This document shows, piece after piece, positions 27,268-37,567 of a stretch of 64,000 nucleotides of DNA; position 1 is the first letter of the stretch, and the number at the start of each line of letters is the position of its first letter. A program made the translations under genes and the position numbers. Source of the stretch: Paramoeba atlantica (lineage: Eukaryota > Discosea); NCBI GenBank assembly GCA_977017575.1, contig CDRNVI010000037.1:186001-250000 (forward strand), read 5' to 3'. The notes beneath the pieces are model-generated. The model saw only the letters and a program-made list of their open reading frames with translations. It was not told where the DNA came from and ran no database searches.

Positions 27268-29554
27268 TAATTACAATCATTTATGCAACTCCCAGTAGTC
27301 GGTTTACTTTCCCCTAAGCCATTAAGCATGACCAGTCTTTTGAAGTGCCTCTTCCAGTCTTTCGGGGTTTTCCGACGAAAAAAATACTCACAGCTACTCA
27401 CAGCGAATCACAGCAGCCCACAGCGATTCACAGAAACCCGCACATATCTACAGATACTAACTACAGACTCACCACTGTACAACTAGTCCCATGTGCAAGT
27501 CAGAGCACAGATGCACAAGGATGATTGAGCACGACGGTGATCAGTCTTCATACCATGTGCGTTTAAGTCTAGAACGATGTACAGGTCTGAGCTCGTTGTA
27601 CTGTAGCGCGAGATCCCGGCCGAGATTCAAATTCACGTGCAGAGTCGTCGTACAACTGCTGTATACTGCGTGTAGTTAACTGGTGAACTTCTGGAGTAAT
27701 CAAACCGCGCGGATGAGAATCCAGGAATACTTTTCACGCCCCTTTAGGACGACGGCGAAAACGACTTGTTTGCATTCAGCAGTGTGATTCTGGCATGTGA
27801 TCATGATATAATTATGTGTGGAATTTATGCTTTAATGACACTGCTTTATTGGCCCAAGTGCTACGTGTATGTTCTCCATGTTCAGGAAGACGGGGAAAGG
27901 AACTTTCGCCCAATTTTGGCATTGATTAGTACACTGATTCTGATTATTCTTTTTGTATGTTATTTTAGAGTACGACAGGCGCGTACCCTACTTGGTGGTT
28001 GCTCTGCTTTCGGGCCTCCTTTGAACCGTGGCCATGTTGCCCGCAAAGATTGAGCATAAGCTTCTCTAGAGCTTCCGCCGACACAAATGCTCCGTGTGCC
28101 AGTCGATGACAGAGTAGCGCTCCGCCACGCCGTCAAGACAAAGACAACACCGTCAGATAAGTGCCGCCGTCTTGAAGATTGTGTACTGGAGTTGAGGGAG
28201 ATTCATCAACAGCTTTGCATAATACACTGCCTCCGGCTTCTCCCCTATAGCCAGTCGAACTTTGTTTTTGATACCTGGGGTCATCCAGGGTTCGATGGTT
28301 AATCCCCCCTGCGAGAGGCACTCGTGCAGCTGACAGCCGCAGTGAGGGTCTTCACGCGTGCCGATTACCTCAGCGAAAGCTTTTTTCATATCTTGTCTAT
28401 GACGTTCCTGTCGGTCTTCTTTGCCGCTGTTCAGGATCGCAGCTACTTTCTCTGGGCGATACTGCTCGCATTCGGATAGGCTATCGTCCTATAAGGCTAT
28501 CGTCCTGTAAGTCCGACAGCAGAGTGAGGCCCATGCGCTTCATGGAACAGCGTTCCACAAAAGAGAGAATTGTGTGTAGTCTGTAGTTATTTTTGCAGTT
28601 CTGGGGCCTGGGATAACTTCTGGTAGGGTGTCTACCATAATTGCAAAGACAGAGTAGATTACACTACTAAGTAGTGTTAAAAGTACTTACAGCTCAAGTA
28701 AGTCCTACAGCTCAAGTACTTACAGCTCAAGTAAGTACTACAGCTCAAGTAAAAACTGGTACTCCTCCGGCATAGAGTAGAAAGAACCCGTACTCTGGGC
28801 GGGAGGTAAGAACGATTCTTTCTCTGAGGACGCCAACTAGACTCACTTCCCGCTGGTAAACGCAGTCAACTCTAGCCCTGCAAGGTACAGGCCTAGGTCA
28901 AACGCATCCCCCTCCCCCGTTTTTGAGCGAAACAATAAACAAGCCATAACCCCATCAGCTTTCCACGTGCGGGGGTATGTGGCCCCGGGACCATTTAACA
29001 GGGTTGGAGTTCGCTGCGTACACCAGCGGGAAGTACATGGATATGGGGCGTAGAGCAGTAAATCGTAAATAGAATTAGCAGTGACACCAGTTACTCTCCA
29101 AAAAAAAAGGAATTCGTGTAAGCTTTTACGCTGCAGGTTCTGAAATATTTTGAGAAGCAATCAAACAATGAAAAAGAAGTTGACGTGTTTCCTCCCGAGA
29201 AAGTTTAATCGTTTCTCTGCGTGCTGAGGGTCAAACAACTCCGAGATTTGTAGTGTAGATCGGCTCTATTGAAAGAAACTTTATGTTTCGGTTGCTTTCT
29301 CTAGGGTCTCGACAAGGCTTTTTAGTGGAGTAGATTTTTGAATTGATTAATTTAGATTCTTTCTCGGTAAATCAATTTGTAGAGACTAAGCGTTTACTGG
29401 AGCGGTACCTATAAATTTACAATGACCGCAATATCTTTTTTTGTCACAATAACATTTCGCTCATTTGTTGATTTTATAAGGAAGCATTTGGAAATTTAAT
29501 AAGCAGTTTTTCATCGTGCACTTCTTGAATTATCGAACGTTTGTTTTGAAATCT
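27268..29554. other. Long spacer with decayed coding-like segments, none identified
   Basis: A plus-strand frame at 27766-28053 has one membrane-like helix (LALISTLILIILFVCYF) but no ATG near its start. Minus-strand frames at 28153-28500 and 28843-29160 look coding-like and are interrupted by stops. They could be remains of one element or gene, which I cannot name. A tandem repeat of ACAGCTCAAGTAAGTACT units occupies 28688-28752. The 5' flank of the LRR gene begins near 29400. Confidence 0.4.
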
Positions 29555-30256
29555 ATGAATCGCTCTTGCATTTCTCGTCCTGGAAAGACACGCGGAGTAG
29601 GAATGCCACAAGAGTATGAACTCGCACAGTTTACGCGCAGCATGCTTAATCTACACAACTCATGGAATACAAGCACAACGGCTTGTAATTGGAGTGGAGT
29701 AAAATGTGACAAAGACGAGCGTATTATCAAACTTAAGTGGTATGAACGTCGCATTTCTGGGAAGGCATGCTGGGAATATTTGCCGTCGCATTTAAAGGAT
29801 GTAGATGTCTCCTCCAATCAACTAGAAGGGTCACTTGATCTGACTTGTCTCCCTTTGGGACTAGAACGATTTGATGTAAGTAAAAACGGACTTTCTGGAT
29901 CTGTTACTCTTCATGCTCTGCCCCCTCAGTTACAAGTGATCGATCTCTCGGACAATCGCTTTTCTTCTGATATTGATCTCACTAATCTTCCACCCGAGCT
30001 ATATTTCTTTGGTATTTCGAATAACAGGTGCACTGGATCATTAAATTTCGATGGCATTCCAGAAAAACTTATTGTTTTATATTTGGATGGAAACGACTTC
30101 GACACAGAAATCGATTTTTCGCGATTTCCTACTACTCTCAAAAGCCTATATATACAGAATAATCCTAAGGTTAGGGGTTCCGTTTCAGAAAGCGTGATAT
30201 CATCTTTTAAACGATATGACTGGAAAGGAACTGGAATTGAAAAAGTAACTTATTAA
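29555..30256 (+). CDS. Leucine-rich repeat protein with LRRNT-like cap
   Basis: This 233-residue protein starts at the first ATG (MNRSCISRPGKTRGVG); the upstream frame begins with GTG only. The cap reads MPQEYELAQFTRSMLNLHNSWNTSTTACNWSGVKCDKD. Six repeats follow, including LPPQLQVIDLSDNRFSSDI and IPEKLIVLYLDGNDFDTEI. It ends with a family-type cap, SLYIQNNPKVRGSVSESVI. No membrane segment is visible. The frame is intact. Confidence 0.85.
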   Translation: MNRSCISRPGKTRGVGMPQEYELAQFTRSMLNLHNSWNTSTTACNWSGVKCDKDERIIKLKWYERRISGKACWEYLPSHLKDVDVSSNQLEGSLDLTCLPLGLERFDVSKNGLSGSVTLHALPPQLQVIDLSDNRFSSDIDLTNLPPELYFFGISNNRCTGSLNFDGIPEKLIVLYLDGNDFDTEIDFSRFPTTLKSLYIQNNPKVRGSVSESVISSFKRYDWKGTGIEKVTY

Positions 30257-31373
30257 CCCATATAAAATGGTACTAATAACTTATTAGTAATAAGTTTTCT
30301 CTGTAGGGAATTTTTAGATGGGCTACCGGCAGCATAATTTTACAGCATTTATATTGCTCGGAAAAAGGAATGAAAAAATCATTTTCTAGCAAAATATTTT
30401 TTTAAAAATGTTGTTACATAAAGATGGGCGACATACAGCAAAGGGGAATAATCTCTCTTTTTTCCATGCAACGTGATAGCTCACAAAACGCTTTGCACAA
30501 TTCCCCATACGTGCCTGCATCCTATGCAGGCCAGGGGAGAACGGAACTACCTGCACCACGGAACGTGGCACGCGTCTTGATATGGGCCTGGAAGTTGTCG
30601 GTGGCAATCGTGGCCGCTGGTTGTCGCTTTAGATATTGAAGAAATCCCCGTGGCTTACGGCAGAAACGGAAATTAGGGAAATTTAAAAATAACAAAACTT
30701 TAATTAGCCTCATAATAGGCTAATTAAATTAATTAAAACGACGAGAAGAAGTGACGAGCTGTACTTTTCCGAACCATAATCGCATTGTCTAGTTGTCGGT
30801 GCAACTCATATGCATTGTGATCAGTGCTGCGATGACCCCGTATGTATTCACCAAACCAATCTTCTTCATGAGATGGGTGTGGGAACCACAAGGTCGGTCA
30901 TTCGGAACAGGACCCGCGGCAGGAATTTGGCTACTTCCCATTCCTGGTGTGGGGACAGAAAAAGGTTTCCTCGACGTGCCCGATCGGTGTCTTTGTTTGA
31001 AATTTACTCATATGGTGGAAGAAACACAAAAAAAGAGAAGCTTTCGGAAACCTGAACATTCGAAATTCAAGAGGAAAAGTACTAAGTGCAATGCAACGTG
31101 CAAACAAAACTCAATTTTTTTATTTTAACTTAAGTGCATTGCATTATTGAGAGCATTGTATTATTTTTGACAAGTCTTATTCCTTCAATGGAGAATTATC
31201 ATCCCGCTAATTTAAAATTAAATCTTCATTCAAATCCGTTCAAGACACTTTCGAATTGAAACCTTTTACTCACGATTGAGGCCAAATTTCCATCCTCATG
31301 ATCATGAACGTAGTCTGTCTTTTCATACGGCGATAATTCGATCCTTTTTTGTTACTTACGTAGTGTTTTTCAC
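30257..31373. other. Spacer with weak frames, no gene identified
   Basis: Both strands have coding-like stretches (plus 30793-31128; minus 30388-30713 and 30750-30960) broken by stops. None has an ATG in a good context or a motif I recognise. An A+T-rich inverted pair (TTAATTAGCC...GGCTAATTAA) lies at 30700-30737. Confidence 0.4.
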
Positions 31374-32399
31374 ATGCAAATCCCATTCCTCCGCGGCAAG
31401 CATTGTCCCGATGCCCTCCTTACGTCCTCACAACGTATTCTCCAGCGCTTTCTCCCCCACACCACCTTTGCTCCCATTCTCCCCTACCCCTCTCTCCAAC
31501 CCACCCCATCCCGCGACATTTCCCATTTCGTCGGCGCAGGCTTCACCACCGAGGACAACCTCCTCCCCCCTGAGCCTCCAAAAATACGACCCCCAACGAC
31601 CACCCCCCCCACCCCCGAAACCCCCAGCCCCTCCCCTTTCTCCCTCCCCGTTTTCCACACCGCCCACACCTCCCCCCCCCTCTCCCTTCTCCCCCCCCTC
31701 TACCCCGACCTCTCCCCCCTCTCCCTGCTCCGCAGTCTCACCCCCGACCCCTTCCCCGGATGTCACCTCCGCTACAAGGACCGCCTCGACCTGTTCCCCC
31801 CCCAGGGCGTCGACACCGCTGCCGTGGAGAACCACCTGATTTCATGTTTCAACCAAACTTGTAACCTTCTTTCTCGTATAATAAAAAAACAAGAGTTAAA
31901 AAAAATAACAATGGTAAGAAATGAAATGACCCGATCCCGCGGGCTCACTGCGTTGTTTGTCGCAACGGTGCAGAAACACGTGAGGGGGGAGTGCCCCGCG
32001 GTGGGGGTGGAGCTGGGGAGCCCGACGGAGGTGAACAACACGCTGGTGATGTTCCCCGAGAGGCTGGGGTTGGTGGTGCTAAACGATGTGGGGCGTTCAG
32101 CGGTGACGGAGAGACTGGTGGGGGGGCTTGCGGGGGGCGTGGGGTCGGGGTTTACGACGTTTTACGGGGAGAGGACGGGGGTGGAGGCGTATGTGGCGGC
32201 GACGAATGAGGAGGCGAACCCGGTGGGGCTGCTGCTGGCGGTGGGCCGGTATTGGGAGAAGACGGGGCATGAGAAAGAGGCCCGGGAGTTGGTGGCTCAG
32301 CTTCGGGAACGACTGGGTACGAAAGCGACACGACCGAAAGGTTGGGGTGGGGATGTAGACATCGGTGCGTTTAATTCACAGATGTGTGTGCGGCATTAG
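31374..32399 (+). CDS. Unrecognised protein with Pro-rich N-terminal half
   Basis: This 341-residue protein falls into two parts. Residues 60-150 are rich in Pro, Ser and Thr. Residues 185-341 look like a compact domain (GLTALFVATVQKH, VMFPERLGLVVLNDVGRSAVTERLVGG, FTTFYGERTGVEAYVAATNEEANPVGLLLAVGRYWEK). I do not recognise the family. An AT-rich patch at 31840-31915 interrupts otherwise very GC-rich coding sequence. It keeps the frame open and encodes ISCFNQTCNLLSRIIKKQEL, so it could be an insertion. The N-terminus (MQIPFLRGK...) could be a targeting peptide. It lies just upstream of TRAP-gamma on the same strand. Confidence 0.6.
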   Translation: MQIPFLRGKHCPDALLTSSQRILQRFLPHTTFAPILPYPSLQPTPSRDISHFVGAGFTTEDNLLPPEPPKIRPPTTTPPTPETPSPSPFSLPVFHTAHTSPPLSLLPPLYPDLSPLSLLRSLTPDPFPGCHLRYKDRLDLFPPQGVDTAAVENHLISCFNQTCNLLSRIIKKQELKKITMVRNEMTRSRGLTALFVATVQKHVRGECPAVGVELGSPTEVNNTLVMFPERLGLVVLNDVGRSAVTERLVGGLAGGVGSGFTTFYGERTGVEAYVAATNEEANPVGLLLAVGRYWEKTGHEKEARELVAQLRERLGTKATRPKGWGGDVDIGAFNSQMCVRH

Positions 32400-32782
32400 A
32401 AAAGGAGCGCACGAATTTTGAAATTTTGATGCCATAAACGAGGAAATGGGTTAGAAAGCTACAAATAGATATGCTATAGAGGTATGACCTTTGTTGAACA
32501 CGGTGAACCAAGATATTATTTGTCTCTGAACCTCCTCTTTTTGTTGTACACCTATTTTCATGAGTTTAAAATAGAAGGCTTAAAATCATACAAATTGGAA
32601 AGAAATTTACTTGTATAAAATAACGGTAACCTTTAGTCAAAAACTTATAGAGTTGAGACCTGCATTTTTTCGCTTGCAAAACTTCGAGCAATAACGCAAT
32701 TCATCCCAGCTTGAAAACTCAAATTTCTTTCCCCTTTCCTTTTATTATTTTTTCCTCTTTTTATTCTACTCCTCCTTATCCC

Positions 32783-33310
32783 ATGCCTCGACGCCCCACT
32801 ACCACCGACGACGAGCTCCTGGAGGGACAAATCCACGCCAACGAGGTCCCCATCCCCAATACCCTGTTCGCGTGTTCCGGGATCCTCACCTCTCTGGTCC
32901 CGACGTATTTCTACTTCACCGGGATGGACCTTTACGCCGCGCAGCAGCCCTACGACCTCGGCTTGCTTTTAGCATTTCCTCTTCTTGCGGCCTACTTTTT
33001 GTGGCGAAGCTACCAGGTGCTTTTTCAAACCGAGTACCACAAGAAGCAGCGGCATCTCGAGGGCGGCAAGAAGAATCCAACAATAGCACAACTACGCTGG
33101 GAATCTGCCTCCCATTGGTCCATGTTTGTGGTGAATCTCGTGTTCCTGCTGCTAACGGGAGTGCTGCGAAAATATGTGTTTCAAAGCATGGAGGAGCGGT
33201 TGAGTCTCATTCTCACGTTTGCGTTATCCAGCCTAGCGGTGTATGTGCTAACGCTAAAGAATGAGGAGGCATATCAGCGTAGACGCGAGCTGTTTACGTC
33301 CAGTCGGTGA
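32783..33310 (+). CDS. SSR3: Translocon-associated protein gamma subunit (TRAP-gamma/SSR3)
   Basis: This 175-residue ER membrane protein belongs to the TRAP complex, which binds the Sec61 translocon and ribosome. Four hydrophobic segments are visible: FACSGILTSLVPTYFYF, GLLLAFPLLAAYFLW, SMFVVNLVFLLLTGVL and LILTFALSSLAVYVL. The loop between helices 2 and 3 (YQVLFQTEYHKKQR...) and the tail rich in Arg/Glu fit the family. Length is close to the human 185. The ATG at 32783 (MPRRPTTTDDELL) follows a long T/C leader. The reading frame upstream of it contains no other ATG. Confidence 0.85.
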   Translation: MPRRPTTTDDELLEGQIHANEVPIPNTLFACSGILTSLVPTYFYFTGMDLYAAQQPYDLGLLLAFPLLAAYFLWRSYQVLFQTEYHKKQRHLEGGKKNPTIAQLRWESASHWSMFVVNLVFLLLTGVLRKYVFQSMEERLSLILTFALSSLAVYVLTLKNEEAYQRRRELFTSSR

Positions 33311-33687
33311 GCGAATGGAAATGTTGGAGTTTTATAGGGGCAATGACAAGCAAATGCAGGAACACGGTTCACGTTCTTTTTTGAGCAGAAAAGACCGCGC
33401 AATTTTATACCGTGAATAGTTATTAGAAATAGAAAAAATATTAATTGCTCATCTTAAAGAAATGCATGTCTACGAACTTCCGGCAAACTTTTTCTTACTT
33501 TCGGCTTCTTTTCAGGAAATTTCAATACCCATTACCGGACTCTGCAGTTTCTCCCTACAAAAACATGCATGTATACTGACAATCGAAGTATGAATCGGAA
33601 GTCACATGGTTGTAAAATACTACGCTCCCTGATAATGGAGTACTATCATTGCATGATTCCATTCAATGTCATTTGGACACAATCACC
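33311..33687. other. Spacer; no gene
   Basis: AT-rich spacer with no motif. It supplies the leader of the LRR gene that follows. Confidence 0.5.
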
Positions 33688-34572
33688 ATGTTTCGTCACA
33701 TTAGGTCATTTCTTCATGTTACTATCACAATGACGGCCATCTTAGACACTGCGGATAGGATACCTAAAGCTTCTCGGGTGCGTGGGGCATCCCTCCCGAA
33801 AGAATATGAGCTCTGTCGTGTCTTGCATAATATTTCAAATCATCATCCCTCATGGACTACAGAGACCCCCGCATGTAGTTGGAAAGGTGTAACATGTGAC
33901 TCCAAGATGCAAGTCAGGGAAATCAGGTGGAACGTTATGGATCTTCGAGGCACCATATCATGGCGTCATATTCCAGTGAGTGTTAAAGTCTTGATTTTAG
34001 GTAGCTTCTTTATTTATTCAGCGAAGCCGAACGAAATTACGGGAGAACTTCCTGTTCTTGACTTACCACCGCGTCTAAAAAGGTTCGTGTTGGATGGCAA
34101 CAATATGACCGGGAACATTGACTTAGAACATCTCCCTGCGGAGTTGACTGCCTTTGAAGCGGCGAAAAATTGCTTTGAGGGAACTGTATCTTTATCATCT
34201 CTACCTCGTCGCCTACTTGTCTTGGATCTGCAACGTAATCTGCTTTCTGGGGAGCTTGATCTCTCAAACTTACCTCCAAAATTAGAAAAACTGTATTTCG
34301 CGAATAACCAGTTTAGCGGGGGCTTAATTCTTAAAAATCTGCCATTTTCTCTCGCACGACTTGATCTAGACGATAATAACCTAAGTGGAGAATTAGAGTT
34401 GGATTGTCTTCCATCTAAAATGAGGTACCTTCTACTTAAGAATAATGCTTTTGAAGGACTCGTTGACCTCCGAAATCTGTCAGAGCGTTTCGTCTCGCTG
34501 GACCTTCGGGGAAACAAGATTACCTCTGTGGAACCAACTCCCTTCCCAGGGTTCCTGAAATGTGATCTATAA
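33688..34572 (+). CDS. Leucine-rich repeat protein, tandem copy A
   Basis: This 294-residue protein starts MFRHIRSFLHVTITMTAIL, a plausible signal peptide or anchor that ends before DTADRIPKASRVRGASLPKE. The cap continues with SNHHPSWTTETPACSWKGVTC. Eight repeats follow (LPPRLKRFVLDGNNMTGNI, LPPKLEKLYFANNQFSGGL and others). It ends LRGNKITSVEPTPFPGFLKCDL. The neighbour at 35084 is about nine-tenths identical, and a third member starts at 63770. Long identical nucleotide tracts shared with copy B (for example across LEHLPAELTAFEAAKNCFEG) suggest recent duplication or gene conversion. Confidence 0.88.
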   Translation: MFRHIRSFLHVTITMTAILDTADRIPKASRVRGASLPKEYELCRVLHNISNHHPSWTTETPACSWKGVTCDSKMQVREIRWNVMDLRGTISWRHIPVSVKVLILGSFFIYSAKPNEITGELPVLDLPPRLKRFVLDGNNMTGNIDLEHLPAELTAFEAAKNCFEGTVSLSSLPRRLLVLDLQRNLLSGELDLSNLPPKLEKLYFANNQFSGGLILKNLPFSLARLDLDDNNLSGELELDCLPSKMRYLLLKNNAFEGLVDLRNLSERFVSLDLRGNKITSVEPTPFPGFLKCDL

Positions 34573-34579
34573 GACCATG

Positions 34580-34962
34580 GTCCTTTTGGAATGAATATTT
34601 GGTAAAGATTTTGTTTCACCTTACATTGGAGCCTGTGCTAAACCCCATTAAAGAATAAAAACACTTTAAACAACACATTCAATTTCTTGATTCCATTTTT
34701 AAGTACTTTCGGAATGAAAGATTTGGAAATGATTGTGTTTCGCTTTACACTGGAGTCTGTGCTAAACCCCTTTAATGAATAAAAACACTTTAAACAACAC
34801 ATTCAATTTATTTATTCCATTTTTAAAGAACTTTTGGAATGAAAGATTTGGAAAAGATTCTGTTTCGCTTTACATTGGAGTCTGTGCTAATCCCCTTTAA
34901 CGAATGAAACACTTTAAATAACACATTCAATTTCTTGATTCCATTTTTAAAGAACTGAAAAA
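34580..34962. repeat. Three tandem ~125-bp repeats between LRR copies A and B
   Basis: Units starting near 34584, 34708 and 34833 share TTGGAATGAAAGATTTGG, TACATTGGAGTCTGTGCTAA, and AACACTTTAAACAACACATT with CAATTTCTTGATTCCATTTT. The first unit is the 3' flank of copy A. A shorter piece (GGTCCTTTTGGAATGAAAAT) follows copy B at 35964. AATAAA-like motifs (AAAGAATAAAAAC) in each unit may be poly(A) sites. Confidence 0.88.
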
Positions 34963-35083
34963 GACGTCAGTTGTGGTTCCGACTTCAACGGACACGTTGC
35001 CGCGAAGCGGCGACGCTTTTTTCCCCTTATTTTTTCTTTTTTCATCAGTTTCAAATTAGCTTTAGACCGCTGTTACGATCACA

Positions 35084-35926
35084 ATGACTATCATCTTAGA
35101 TGCGGCGGATAATATGCCTAAAGCGGCTCGCGTGCGTGGGACATCCCTCCCGCAAGAATATGAGCTCTGTCGTGTCTTGGCCAACATTTCAAGTCATCAT
35201 CCCTCATGGACTACAGAGACCCCCGCATGTAACTGGAAAGGTATAACATGTGACTCCAACCTGCAGGTCACTGAAATTAAGTGGAGCGTTATGCATCTTC
35301 GAGGCACCATATCATGGCGTCATATTCCAGTGAGTGTACAAGTCTTGATTTTAGGTAGCTTCTTCACTTATTCAGCGAAGCCAAACGAAATTACGGGAGA
35401 ACTTCCTGTTCTTGAGTTGCCACCGCGGCTAACAAAGTTCGTGTTGGATGGCAACAATATGACCGGGAACATTGACTTAGAACATCTCCCTGCGGAGTTG
35501 ACTGCCTTTGAAGCGGCGAAAAATTGCTTTGAGGGAACTGTATCTTTATCATCTCTACCTCGTCATCTATTTGTATTAGATCTTCAAGATAATTTGCTTT
35601 CTGGGGAGTTTGATCTCTCAAACTTACCTCCGAACATGCAAACAATGTACTTCGGGAATAACCAGTTTAGCGGGAGCTTAATTCTTAAAAATCTTCCAAT
35701 TTCCCTCGACCGACTTGATCTAGACGATAATAACCTAAGTGGAGAATTAGAGTTGGATTGTCTTCCATCTAAAATGAGGTACCTTCTACTTAAGAATAAT
35801 GCAATTGAAGGACACGTTGACCTCCGAAATCTCTCAGAGCGTTTCATCTCGCTGGACCTTCGGGGAAACAAGATTACCTCTGCGGAGCCAACTCCCTTCC
35901 CATATGCCCTGAAATGTGATCTATAA
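35084..35926 (+). CDS. Leucine-rich repeat protein, tandem copy B
   Basis: This 280-residue paralogue of copy A starts MTIILDAADNMPKAARVRGTSLPQE. It lacks the first 14 residues of copy A, so its hydrophobic leader is shortened to a few residues. It may no longer enter the secretory route unless an upstream non-ATG start is used. The cap (SSHHPSWTTETPACNWKGITC) and all repeats are intact. It ends LRGNKITSAEPTPFPYALKCDL. Differences from copy A cluster in the repeat surface positions (for example MQTMYFGNNQFSG in place of LEKLYFANNQFSG). Confidence 0.88.
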   Translation: MTIILDAADNMPKAARVRGTSLPQEYELCRVLANISSHHPSWTTETPACNWKGITCDSNLQVTEIKWSVMHLRGTISWRHIPVSVQVLILGSFFTYSAKPNEITGELPVLELPPRLTKFVLDGNNMTGNIDLEHLPAELTAFEAAKNCFEGTVSLSSLPRHLFVLDLQDNLLSGEFDLSNLPPNMQTMYFGNNQFSGSLILKNLPISLDRLDLDDNNLSGELELDCLPSKMRYLLLKNNAIEGHVDLRNLSERFISLDLRGNKITSAEPTPFPYALKCDL

Positions 35927-36097
35927 GACCATGGTCCTTTTACTTTGATCGACTGATGATACCACGGTCCTTTTGGAATGAAAATTCGGAATTGTTTTGT
36001 GTTTCGATTTACATTACTACATTTTATCTGCTTTTACCAAGTCATTTTTAAGTGGAATTAAAAACTTGCGCAAGCGTTTTTTTATTTAGTTTTGTAC

Positions 36098-37567
36098 ATG
36101 GGCAAGAATCGTTCGGGGACTGACGAAAACAGCTCCCATTCCACACACCGGAAGTTAGCGACTTCTCAACCAAAGGCCGACAAAAAGATATTCGTGGAAG
36201 GTCTGCCTTTTCACAAGACGGCTGAAATTGAAAACAACTTTTACGCTCTGTGTACGTCGCTCGGTCTACATGGTGTTACGCGCCTCGTACAAAAGAAAGG
36301 TTATGGGTTTGGCTATCTAGTATTCCGTTCTGCTTCTGAAGCTGCGAAAGCGATACAAATTTTACACGGAGCCAAATTTGAGGGAAGAATGCTTCGTGTG
36401 GAAGCCCCGAAGCCTCCAAACAAACAATCGGCGTATCATGCGACAGGTCAGCGTTTTCCCGATACATTCCTACGTCAAATTTTATTGAGTAATCTTCCAC
36501 CCTTTGTGACACAAGAAATTTTAAAAGATGCTTTGCGTGATGTGTTACCCGTTCTTCTCTACAATGATATTGAGGATATCAAGTTGACCCGACACAACAA
36601 GGCATTTGTGACCATGCGCGCTTCGCAAAACGCAGAGCAAAGAGGTAAAATTCAGCTTCCTTCCGAGGAAATGTCTCCTAATCCTGTTTCCTCCGCATTG
36701 ACTGAGATTCTGTGTGCTCTGACGCAGAGTAGTCGTTTTCAGCTCATGGGTTATCAAGTCGACGTGACCCGTGCACTCCCTCCCTCCTCCACCCATGGAA
36801 AAGCACCCAACAAGGATGAGATTGACTCAAACTGGGCCCAGCTCGCAGAGGAATATACCACCCAGTCACGACAGAACACAAACCATCGAAACGCGGCTTC
36901 CAAACCAAACACCAAGCTCCTCCAAAAAACACACCCTCAGGAAATCTCCACAACGTCCACAAACTCTCCCTGTTCGTCGTCACCTCCCCCCGAGCATCTC
37001 CGCACACGAAAACGAACCCTTCCTCACTCACTTCACAAATCCAAACCCACTTCACCAACCCCCCTACATCCACCCGAATCCCCACACCGCGAACCCGTCA
37101 AACCCCACAAGAAACCCAACCCCCCCACGCATCCCCCCGACCACTACCCCATCCTCCTCGGAGGGCTCGGGGCCGGGTGTACCCTCTCGGAGCTCCGGGG
37201 TCTCCTTCACTCCCGCGTAATGAGGGATATCCCCTCCCCCTCCCCCAATCATGAGTTACCCACAACAGTAACAACAACAACAAAGTCCCATAATAATGAA
37301 AGAAACAATAAAACAACAACAACAACAACGAAGGGCCATCCTAATAAAAGAAACCATAAAACCAAAACCCATCCCACCCACGACCCCCCGCCGTTCACGT
37401 GTGAGCTCGTGCTCAACGCCGCGACCCGGGCCCCAAGTGGGATGGCTCGGGTCCGGGCCAAAACGGTGGAGACCGCGAAGGCGGTGCTGGGGCTGGATGG
37501 CACCCCGTGGAGCCGCGGGGGGGCCTCCGGGGAGGGGGTGCTGAGGGCCGAGATGGAGTCCAGGTGA
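36098..37567 (+). CDS. RNA-binding protein with RRM domain
   Basis: This 489-residue protein has a canonical RRM at residues 28-105: RNP2 is KIFVEGLP and RNP1 is GYGFGYLVF, with helices NNFYALCTSLG and SASEAAKAIQILHG. A second, weaker RRM-like segment follows (ILLSNLPPFVTQEILKDALRDVL ... KAFVTMRA). Next comes a long Pro/Lys/Thr/His-rich disordered stretch and a final RRM-like block (HYPILLGGLGAGCTLSELRGLLHSR ... GMARVRAKTVETAKAVLGLDG). A Thr/Asn/Lys low-complexity insert lies at 37255-37370 within the last domain. The ATG at 36098 is used; the frame upstream begins with TTG. It probably binds mRNA or rRNA, with targets unknown. Confidence 0.75.
   Translation: MGKNRSGTDENSSHSTHRKLATSQPKADKKIFVEGLPFHKTAEIENNFYALCTSLGLHGVTRLVQKKGYGFGYLVFRSASEAAKAIQILHGAKFEGRMLRVEAPKPPNKQSAYHATGQRFPDTFLRQILLSNLPPFVTQEILKDALRDVLPVLLYNDIEDIKLTRHNKAFVTMRASQNAEQRGKIQLPSEEMSPNPVSSALTEILCALTQSSRFQLMGYQVDVTRALPPSSTHGKAPNKDEIDSNWAQLAEEYTTQSRQNTNHRNAASKPNTKLLQKTHPQEISTTSTNSPCSSSPPPEHLRTRKRTLPHSLHKSKPTSPTPLHPPESPHREPVKPHKKPNPPTHPPDHYPILLGGLGAGCTLSELRGLLHSRVMRDIPSPSPNHELPTTVTTTTKSHNNERNNKTTTTTTKGHPNKRNHKTKTHPTHDPPPFTCELVLNAATRAPSGMARVRAKTVETAKAVLGLDGTPWSRGGASGEGVLRAEMESR

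Noticed and set aside
27766-28053. Possible membrane protein with one helix
   Set aside because: No ATG near the start, no partner helices and no recognisable family. It may be a relic, so it is not called.
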